Assembly (NCBI GenBank): GCA_015228995.1
Contig: JADGCM010000029.1
Location: 1 to 14,804, forward strand
DNA: 14,804 bases
Reading direction: 5' to 3'
DNA from: Magnetococcales bacterium
GTDB lineage: Bacteria > Pseudomonadota > Magnetococcia > Magnetococcales > JADGCH01
The notes under the pieces were generated by a model, which did no database searches, was not told the DNA's origin, and saw only the letters and a list, made by a program, of their open reading frames with translations. Numbering within the stretch: position 1 is the first letter of the stretch; every line of letters starts with the position of its first letter. A program made the position numbers and the translations under genes. Shown piece after piece: positions 8,026 through 13,215 of the stretch.

Positions 8026-8334
8026 TTAACGGGCGATGCAGGTAGCGCGTCGACGACGCGCTTCGGCGTCACATTGGGCGAGGGTACGATAAATGCAATC
8101 GGTTTTCCAGCTCTCGACCAGACAGTAAGCGGCCCCCCCGGAGGGGGCGACCATTTCGTTGCGATTGACGCTGCAGGAACCTTGGTTACCGGCAGCGCGC
8201 ATGCAGCTGTCGTAGTCGGCGTACCAGCAGCGTTCTCCGGCAAAATCAACCACGCAAAAGGGCGCTGCGGCGGCTCCACTACTGAGGCCAACGACCAATA
8301 ACAGTAATAATAGGCTACGCGGGTACCGGATCAT
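8026..8334 (-). CDS. Predicted secreted protein with two tandem four-cysteine units
   Basis: This 102-residue protein starts at 8334, with GGAG 7 bases upstream. A basic N-terminus (MIRYPR), a run of Leu/Val and an AAAA segment form a signal peptide, with likely cleavage near residue 24. The mature part holds eight cysteines in two aligned units: Cys 27, 36, 44, 54 and Cys 71, 80, 88, 99. Spacing is C-x8-C-x7-C-x9-C in unit 1 and C-x8-C-x7-C-x10-C in unit 2, each opening with an aromatic residue before the first Cys and sharing C-[WI]-Y. Four disulfides in the periplasm or outside the cell are likely. It loosely resembles small DUF3551-type proteins of alphaproteobacteria, but I cannot assign a family or function. 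It converges on pnp. A strong minus-strand promoter and a repeat-derived leader lie upstream. The frame stays open upstream of 8334, but only as translated repeat. Confidence 0.75.
   Translation of the reverse strand: MIRYPRSLLLLLLVVGLSSGAAAAPFCVVDFAGERCWYADYDSCMRAAGNQGSCSVNRNEMVAPSGGAAYCLVESWKTDCIYRTLAQCDAEARRRRATCIAR
8045..8061. other. GC-rich perfect hairpin between converging genes
   Basis: GCGCGTC, loop GAC, GACGCGC: a 7-bp perfect stem inside the last codons of the minus-strand gene and 21 bases past the pnp stop. A second, mutually exclusive stem (GACGC 8055-8059 with GCGTC 8066-8070) overlaps it. No T run follows on either strand, so it is not a standard intrinsic terminator, but it may stall polymerase or protect the pnp mRNA 3' end. 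Confidence 0.4.
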
Positions 8335-8344
8335 CTTGTTTCTC

Positions 8345-8427
8345 CCCCTCACCCCCACAACCCCTCTCCCACAGGTGGAGAGGGGGAGCACGAAGCGGCC
8401 TCTTCTAGTGGGTGAGGGGTGCAAAAG
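8345..8427. repeat. MITE-like CCCTCACCC inverted-repeat element, copy 1 (shorter)
   Basis: About 83 bases with outer inverted repeats CCCCTCACCC (8345-8354) and GGGTGAGGGG (8410-8419), perfect over 10 bp, and an inner hairpin CCCCTCT (8361-8367) with AGAGGGG (8379-8385). It is clearly homologous to copy 2 (9232-9340), in the same orientation, but about 22 bases shorter because the second inner hairpin is missing. Elements of this composition are common in proteobacterial genomes, usually between genes. It makes up most of the leader of the minus-strand Cys-rich gene. Confidence 0.8.
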
Positions 8428-8448
8428 ACACCAACCCGCTATTATAAT
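8420..8448 (+). promoter_or_regulatory. Candidate kdsB promoter (TATAAT on + strand)
   Basis: TATAAT at 8443-8448 is a perfect -10 box. At 17 bases upstream the -35 position is TGCAAA (8420-8425), a poor match lying in the end of repeat copy 1. A transcript would start near 8455, about 35 bases before the kdsB ATG. The same 8 bases, ATTATAAT, are palindromic and also serve the minus-strand promoter. Confidence 0.45.
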
Positions 8449-8469
8449 GCGCCCTATCACTGACGTCAA
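8441..8469 (-). promoter_or_regulatory. Near-consensus sigma-70 promoter for the Cys-rich gene
   Basis: Read on the minus strand: TTGACG (8469-8464), a 17-base spacer, TATAAT (8446-8441). Eleven of twelve positions match the sigma-70 consensus at ideal spacing. The expected start is near 8434, giving a leader of about 100 bases that contains all of repeat copy 1. The -35 box overlaps the perfect 8-bp palindrome TGACGTCA (8461-8468), which could be an operator. Confidence 0.7.
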
Positions 8470-8489
8470 CAGATAGATTGGATCGGCTT

Positions 8490-9284
8490 ATGGCCAAACA
8501 GCGTGTAGTGGCTATTATTCCGGCTCGTTATGGGTCAACGCGATTGCCTGGCAAGCCACTGGTCGATGTGGGTGGCTGGCCGATGATTCGTCACGTCTAT
8601 CACCAAGTCAGTCAGGCTCAGGTGGATCAGGTATTGGTAGCCACCGACGATGAGCGGATCGTGGCCGCAGTCGAGGCGTTTTCTGGTCAAGTGCTGCTTA
8701 CCTCTTGCCACCACCCGTCTGGCAGTGACCGGGTAGCCGAAGCGGCTCGCAGGCTTGCTTTGGCGCCAGACGATCTGGTCATTAATGTGCAGGGAGACGA
8801 GCCGTTTCTGCCCGCTGCCGAGATTGATCGGGTCGTGGCGCTATTGCGGCAAGAGCGACAACGGCTGATGGCAACGCTGGCGGTGCCGTTCAATACCGCC
8901 GCTGAGTGGCATAATCCCAATATGGTGAAGGTGATTTGCACGATACAAGGGGATCGAGCCCTCTATTTTTCGCGGGCAGCCATTCCCTACTGTCGGGATG
9001 GTGAGGCGACAGCTGGTATGGGGAGCTGTTGGCGTCATGTGGGTCTCTATGGCTACCGATACGATTTTTTGCAACAGTTGGCCCAACTACCACCGACGCC
9101 GCTGGAAAATATGGAAAAGCTGGAGCAGTTGCGGGTCCTGGAGCATGGCTTTCCGATCCATGTTGCCATCGGAGCCGCATGGCCTGGGGGGATCGATACC
9201 CCCGAGGATTTACGACAAGCCCAGTTACGGATGCACCCCTCACCCCCCAACCCCCTCTCCCACAGGTGGAGAGGGGGAGTATGA
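8490..9284 (+). CDS. kdsB: 3-deoxy-manno-octulosonate cytidylyltransferase (CMP-KDO synthetase)
   Basis: KdsB activates KDO with CTP to CMP-KDO in the cytoplasm, the donor for the lipopolysaccharide inner core. Of 264 residues, the first 247 align with the whole family length (E. coli 248): nucleotide-binding IIPARYGSTRLPGKPL near the start, SGSDRVAEA, metal-binding VQGDEPFLP, MATLAVPF, and HVGLYGYRYDFL towards the end. The expected C-terminal WPGGIDTPEDLRQAQLR is intact. Residues 248-264 (from MHPSPPNPL onward) and the stop codon come from repeat copy 2, so the natural stop has been replaced by a repeat-encoded tail. The ATG at 8490 was preferred to an in-frame TTG at 8478; the ribosome binding site (GGATCGG) is weak. 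The enzyme core looks complete and probably active. CTP from PyrG and KDO from the KdsA route are its substrates, and both genes follow downstream. Confidence 0.96.
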   Translation: MAKQRVVAIIPARYGSTRLPGKPLVDVGGWPMIRHVYHQVSQAQVDQVLVATDDERIVAAVEAFSGQVLLTSCHHPSGSDRVAEAARRLALAPDDLVINVQGDEPFLPAAEIDRVVALLRQERQRLMATLAVPFNTAAEWHNPNMVKVICTIQGDRALYFSRAAIPYCRDGEATAGMGSCWRHVGLYGYRYDFLQQLAQLPPTPLENMEKLEQLRVLEHGFPIHVAIGAAWPGGIDTPEDLRQAQLRMHPSPPNPLSHRWRGGV

Positions 9285-9340
9285 AGCGGTCTCCTCACCC
9301 TCTCCCCTTGTGGGAGAGGGCAGGGTGAGGGGTGTAAAAG
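9232..9340. repeat. MITE-like CCCTCACCC inverted-repeat element, copy 2 (longer)
   Basis: About 109 bases with 14-bp outer inverted repeats, TGCACCCCTCACCC (9232-9245) and GGGTGAGGGGTGTA (9323-9336), one mismatch. Two inner hairpins follow one another: CCCCCTCT (9251-9258) with AGAGGGGG (9270-9277), and a perfect 9-bp stem CCCTCTCCC (9298-9306) with GGGAGAGGG (9312-9320). The left end begins at codon 248 of kdsB and supplies its terminal codons; the right end stops 2 bases before the ATG of the DUF4351 remnant. No transposase is encoded, so any movement would be in trans. Confidence 0.85.
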
Positions 9341-9342
9341 GC

Positions 9343-9639
9343 ATGGAACGGCAGTTATGGCAAGAAATGCAGCAGTTAGAGGAGAACAAGAGGATGCCTT
9401 ATGTTACGAGTGTGGAGCGGTTTGGAATTGAAAAAGGTCTGGAAGAAGGCCATAAAGAAGGCAATGCCGAATTCTTGCTTCGCCAGCTTTATCGCCGATT
9501 TCAGATCCTCCCTGGTTGGGTCGAGAAGAAGGTTCTCAACGCCAAAATAGAGTTGTTGGGAGGATGGACAGACCGGATTTTAGATGCTCATTCACTGGAA
9601 GATATTTTCGGTGACGAGGCACAACAGGTAACACCTTGA
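9343..9639 (+). pseudogene. C-terminal remnant of an Rpn/DUF4351-type (PD-(D/E)XK transposase-like) protein
   Basis: Ninety-eight codons open from an ATG at 9343. The sequence matches the C-terminal end of Rpn-family (YhgA-like, DUF4351) proteins: PYVTSVERFGIEKGLEEG, then a helical segment LLRQLYRRFQILPGWVEKKV and the closing WTDRILDAHSLEDIF. Full-length relatives are about 250-330 residues with an N-terminal PD-(D/E)XK nuclease domain. That domain is absent: immediately upstream are repeat copy 2 and kdsB. The simplest reading is a decayed gene truncated at the repeat boundary, although a short standalone product cannot be excluded because the frame is clean. No clear ribosome binding site precedes the ATG. 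pyrG follows after 24 bases, so pyrG may be transcribed through this remnant. Confidence 0.7.
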
Positions 9640-9663
9640 GCAACAGTTACCCTTAGGGGCAGG

Positions 9664-11298
9664 ATGGCCATGGCTAAATTTATCTTTGTGACCGGTGGGG
9701 TGGCCTCTTCGTTGGGGAAGGGGGTCGCCGCTGCCTCGTTGGCTTCGTTGCTGCAAGCGCGTGGTTATCGCGTTACCATGCAAAAATTGGATCCGTATAT
9801 CAATATCGATCCTGGTACCATGAGCCCCTTTCAGCACGGTGAGGTCTTTGTCACCGACGATGGTGCCGAAACCGATTTGGACTTGGGCCATTATGAACGA
9901 TTTCTCGGCGTGGCTATGGGTAAGGCCAATAATTACACCACTGGGCGCATTTACCAGCAGGTAATGCGTAAAGAGCGGCGTGGTGATTACTTAGGCTCAA
10001 CAGTACAAGTGATTCCCCACGTCACCGATGCCATCAAGGGTGCCATCTTGGGGGTGGCCAGTGAGGTCGATATTGCCATCATCGAAATCGGTGGTACGGT
10101 AGGAGACATCGAATCGTTGCCGTTTTTGGAGGCCATTCGGCAGATGCGTATTGATTTTGGTCGTAGTCAGACGATGTTCATCCATTTGACCTTATTGCCC
10201 TATATCCGCACCAGCGGCGAATTAAAGACCAAGCCGACCCAGCACTCGGTCAAGGAATTACGGGCCATTGGTATTCAGCCGGATATCCTGCTCTGTCGTT
10301 CGGATCGGGTTATTCCGGACAACGAAAAGAAAAAGATGGCGTTGTTTTGCAACGTCGAACTAGATGCGGTCATCTCCTGTGTCGATCAGGAGAGCATCTA
10401 TCGGGTGCCTCTAGCGTTGTATCGGGAGGGTTTCGTCGCTAAAACGCTGACGCTGCTCAATCTACCCGTAGAAGAGCCGGATATTTCCGATTGGGAGCAG
10501 GTGTTGCAGCGCATCGAACACCCGTGCCATAAAGTGACCATCGCCATTGTCGGCAAGTATGTCGAATTGAAAGATGCCTACAAGTCACTGATTGAAGCCT
10601 TGGGACATGGGGGCATCGCCAATGAATGCCGCGTGTTGTTGCGCTGGGTCGATGCCGAAGTATTGCAAAATGGTGCTGTGGAGGCCCACTTACGTGGGGT
10701 TGACGCCATTTTGGTCCCAGGGGGCTTTGGTGAACGTGGTGTCGAAGGCAAAATCGGGGCGATTCACTACGCCCGCGAGCAGGGGGTCCCTTTCTTGGGT
10801 ATCTGCTTGGGGATGCAGATGGCAGTGGTCGAGTTTGCCCGCCATGTCGCTGGCTGGGAAGGGGTGAACTCAACCGAATTCGATCCCGATTGTCCTTATC
10901 CAGTGATTGACCTGCTGCGTCAATGGCACGAAGGCGAGCGCGTCCAACAGCGTGAGTGGCAATCGGACAAGGGAGGCACCATGCGTTTAGGGGCTTTTCC
11001 CTGTCGTATTCAACCAGAGACATTGGCGGCGAGAATCTACGCTAGAATAGATATTTCCGAGCGACACCGCCACCGCTATGAATTTAACAATCGTTACCGC
11101 GACCAACTAGAGGCGTTGGGGATGCGTTGCTCGGGTGTGAGTCCAGATGGGCATCTGGTGGAGATGATTGAGTTACCCAACCACCCGTTTTTTATCGCTT
11201 GCCAGTTTCACCCTGAGTTTAAGTCCAGGCCGCGTCAGGCCCATCCACTATTTTCAGCGTTGGTACACGCTGCTATGGAGCGTCATAATGACCCGTGA
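9664..11298 (+). CDS. pyrG: CTP synthase (glutamine hydrolysing)
   Basis: PyrG makes CTP from UTP, ATP and glutamine, the last step of pyrimidine nucleotide synthesis. The 544 residues match the family (E. coli 545). The N-terminal synthetase domain (about 1-270) has FVTGGVASSLGKGVAAASLA, QKLDPYINIDPGTMSPFQHGEVFV and EIGGTVGDIE. The C-terminal class I glutamine amidotransferase domain carries the nucleophile Cys 381 in GICLGMQ and the His 516/Glu 518 pair in CQFHPEF. An alternative ATG at 9670 gives MAKFIFVTGG; it is also plausible, with AGGA 5 bases before it, whereas the 9664 start has AGGGG only 4 bases before it. The stop overlaps kdsA by 11 bases. Pairing with kdsA and closeness to kdsB link CTP supply to CMP-KDO formation. 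Confidence 0.98.
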   Translation: MAMAKFIFVTGGVASSLGKGVAAASLASLLQARGYRVTMQKLDPYINIDPGTMSPFQHGEVFVTDDGAETDLDLGHYERFLGVAMGKANNYTTGRIYQQVMRKERRGDYLGSTVQVIPHVTDAIKGAILGVASEVDIAIIEIGGTVGDIESLPFLEAIRQMRIDFGRSQTMFIHLTLLPYIRTSGELKTKPTQHSVKELRAIGIQPDILLCRSDRVIPDNEKKKMALFCNVELDAVISCVDQESIYRVPLALYREGFVAKTLTLLNLPVEEPDISDWEQVLQRIEHPCHKVTIAIVGKYVELKDAYKSLIEALGHGGIANECRVLLRWVDAEVLQNGAVEAHLRGVDAILVPGGFGERGVEGKIGAIHYAREQGVPFLGICLGMQMAVVEFARHVAGWEGVNSTEFDPDCPYPVIDLLRQWHEGERVQQREWQSDKGGTMRLGAFPCRIQPETLAARIYARIDISERHRHRYEFNNRYRDQLEALGMRCSGVSPDGHLVEMIELPNHPFFIACQFHPEFKSRPRQAHPLFSALVHAAMERHNDP

Positions 11299-12142
11299 GG
11301 TCACCATTGGTCCTTACCGGGTGGGAAACCACTGCCCATTGTTGCTGATCGCCGGACCTTGTGTGATCGAAGGGTTGGACTTTGCTCTCAGAACCGCCGA
11401 TACTTTACAGCATCTAGCCGCTCGGCTGGGGGTGCCACTGGTCTATAAGTCCTCCTTCGATAAGGCCAACCGTACCGCCGGAACCGGCGTCCGTGGCCCC
11501 GGCTTGGTGGAGGGATTGGCTATCTTGGAGCGGGTGCGGGCCACATTAGGAATACCGGTGGTTACCGATGTCCATAGCAGCGACCAAGCAGCACCAGTGG
11601 CCGAGGTAGTCGATCTGTTGCAGACGCCGGCCTTTCTTTGTCGTCAGACCGATTTTATCCAGGCTGTCGCGGCAGTCGGTAAGCCGGTTAACCTCAAAAA
11701 GGGGCAGTTTTTGGCACCCATGGATATGGCCCATGTCGCGGCCAAAGCGGCAGCGGTGGGCAATGAGCAGCTGTTGTTGTGTGAGCGGGGCACCAGCTTT
11801 GGTTATCGCGATTTAGTGGTGGATCTGCGTAGTTTAGCGATTATGGCGGCGACTGGATATCCGGTGGTATTCGATGCGACCCATTCGGTGCAGCGGCCAG
11901 GTGGTCTGGCTTCTTCATCGGGGGGAGATCGTCAGTTTGCGCCGCTGCTGGCGCGGGCGGCGGTGGCCACCGGTATTGCGGCGTTGTTTCTAGAAACCCA
12001 CCCCGATCCGGATCAAGCCCCTTGTGATGGGCCGAATATGATCCCGTTTGCTTGGCTGCCGTCGCTACTGGCGACCGTTAAGCGTATGGATGAGCTGATA
12101 AAAGGAGAAATGAACGATGGGACGACGGACGCCGCTATTTGA
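11288..12142 (+). CDS. kdsA: KDO-8-phosphate synthase, metal-dependent class
   Basis: KdsA condenses phosphoenolpyruvate with arabinose-5-phosphate to KDO-8-phosphate, the first committed step to KDO. The 284 residues equal the usual length. Family motifs: LLIAGPCVIEG, YKSSFDKANRT, GVRGPGLVEGL, VTDVHSSDQA, FLCRQTDFIQA, NLKKGQFLAP, DATHSVQRPGG, ETHPDPDQAPCDGP. Residue 25 is Cys, where the metal-independent E. coli enzyme has Asn. Cys 25, His 199, Glu 236 and Asp 247 reproduce the exact spacing of the Aquifex metal ligands (11, 185, 222, 233), so this is a metal-dependent enzyme. The ATG at 11288 has GGAG 7 bases before it and overlaps the pyrG end by 11 bases. The frame is open upstream, but only as pyrG shadow. 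It overlaps gcvT by 26 bases, so translation is likely coupled. Confidence 0.97.
   Translation: MTREVTIGPYRVGNHCPLLLIAGPCVIEGLDFALRTADTLQHLAARLGVPLVYKSSFDKANRTAGTGVRGPGLVEGLAILERVRATLGIPVVTDVHSSDQAAPVAEVVDLLQTPAFLCRQTDFIQAVAAVGKPVNLKKGQFLAPMDMAHVAAKAAAVGNEQLLLCERGTSFGYRDLVVDLRSLAIMAATGYPVVFDATHSVQRPGGLASSSGGDRQFAPLLARAAVATGIAALFLETHPDPDQAPCDGPNMIPFAWLPSLLATVKRMDELIKGEMNDGTTDAAI
12102..12107 (+). promoter_or_regulatory. Strong ribosome binding site for gcvT inside kdsA
   Basis: AAGGAG lies 9 bases before the gcvT ATG at 12117, within the last codons of kdsA. A nearer ATG at 12110 is in the kdsA frame and is not a gcvT start. Confidence 0.75.
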
Positions 12143-13208
12143 GCAACACGTAGCATTGGGTGGCATGATGGTCGACTTTGCCGGCTGGGAGATGCCGCTC
12201 AATTACGGTTCGCAGATGCGTGAGCACCGCGCCGTGCGCCACCAATGTGGTCTGTTTGATGTCTCTCACATGGGGGTAGTCGATGTCGTGGGGAGCGAGG
12301 CCGAGTCCTTTCTACGCTATTTATTGGCCAACGACGTAGCGCGGCTGACTCGCGATGGTCAGGCCCACTATACCGTTTTGTTAAACCCGCAGGGGGGGGT
12401 AATCGACGATCTGATTGTCTACCGCCTTACGCCCTCTTCTTTTCGTATCATTGTCAATGCCGGTTGTCGTGACAAAGATTTGTCGTGGATGCGGCAGCAA
12501 GCGGCTGCTTATGCCGTGGTGATCACCGAGCGGGTCGATTTGGCCATGTTGGCATTGCAAGGTCCGGCCAGTGTCTCGGTGCTGGCCACTGCTCTGGCCG
12601 ATTGGTTGGACGAGGCTCCGGGGCAGTTGCGATCTTTCAATGCCCTTGCCAACGAGCAATTATTTGTAGCGCGAACTGGCTATACAGGTGAGGATGGTTT
12701 TGAGTTGATCCTACCGGCCCAAAAGGTGGGGCTGGCCTGGGAGCGGTTGATTGCGGCTGGGGCGGCGCCAATCGGTTTGGCTGCACGCGATACCCTGCGG
12801 CTGGAGGCAGGCCTGAATCTGTACGGCTCGGAAATGGATGAAGAGATCACGCCGCTGGAATCGGGCATCGGTTGGTGTGTCTCTTGGGGAGAGCGCAATT
12901 TTATCGGTCGCGAGGCGCTACAGCAGCAGCGCCACCAGTTGCAGTGGCAACGGTTGGGATTGATATTGCAACAGCGTGGAGTGCCGAGGCACCACCAGAA
13001 AATCTATGCCCCGGACTTGTCAAATCCGTTTGAATTGGGTATTGTCACCAGCGGTAGTTATTCTCCCACCTTGGAGCAAGGCATCGCCCTGGTCCGCGTA
13101 AGGATGGGAGTGACTCCAGGAGATGAGGTGGCGGTCGATGTGCGTGGCAAGCGGCTGTTGGCCCGTGTGGTGCGCCCGCCTTTTATACCATCCAAAAGAG
13201 CCCCCTGA
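12117..13208 (+). CDS. gcvT: Aminomethyltransferase, glycine cleavage T protein
   Basis: The T protein takes the aminomethyl group from lipoyl-H protein, releases ammonia and forms 5,10-methylene-tetrahydrofolate. The 363 residues fit the family. Seen in order: TPLFEQHVALGGMMVDFAGW, EHRAVRHQCGLFDVSHMG, the conserved acidic IDDLIVYRL (Asp 97-98, the catalytic Asp region of the family), YTGEDGFELILP, and GLAARDTLRLEAGLNLYGSE followed by ITPLESGIGW. The C-terminal barrel includes FELGIVTSGSYSPTLEQGIALV. The start overlaps kdsA by 26 bases and has AAGGAG 9 bases upstream. gcvPA follows after 7 bases. The H-protein gene gcvH, often placed between gcvT and gcvPA, is absent here. Its place behind kdsA looks like a merger of two operons rather than a pathway link. 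Confidence 0.97.
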   Translation: MGRRTPLFEQHVALGGMMVDFAGWEMPLNYGSQMREHRAVRHQCGLFDVSHMGVVDVVGSEAESFLRYLLANDVARLTRDGQAHYTVLLNPQGGVIDDLIVYRLTPSSFRIIVNAGCRDKDLSWMRQQAAAYAVVITERVDLAMLALQGPASVSVLATALADWLDEAPGQLRSFNALANEQLFVARTGYTGEDGFELILPAQKVGLAWERLIAAGAAPIGLAARDTLRLEAGLNLYGSEMDEEITPLESGIGWCVSWGERNFIGREALQQQRHQLQWQRLGLILQQRGVPRHHQKIYAPDLSNPFELGIVTSGSYSPTLEQGIALVRVRMGVTPGDEVAVDVRGKRLLARVVRPPFIPSKRAP

Positions 13209-13215
13209 GGATCAG

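Noticed and set aside
8074..8301. Plus-strand open frame of 75 codons opposite the Cys-rich gene
   Set aside because: It is antisense to a frame with signal peptide, patterned cysteines, ribosome binding site and strong promoter; its own product shows no motif and no ribosome binding site.
8335..8469. N-terminal extension of the minus-strand gene by 45 codons
   Set aside because: The extension only translates the inverted repeat and promoter region, and would bury the signal peptide inside the protein.
8345..9340. Repeated GC-rich units as a CRISPR array
   Set aside because: Only two copies about 900 bases apart with kdsB between them, and they have inverted-repeat ends; no regular spacers.
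8998..9342. Longer version of the DUF4351 remnant starting inside kdsB
   Set aside because: This part is an out-of-frame reading of kdsB and the repeat; homology to the Rpn/DUF4351 tail begins only at about 9343.
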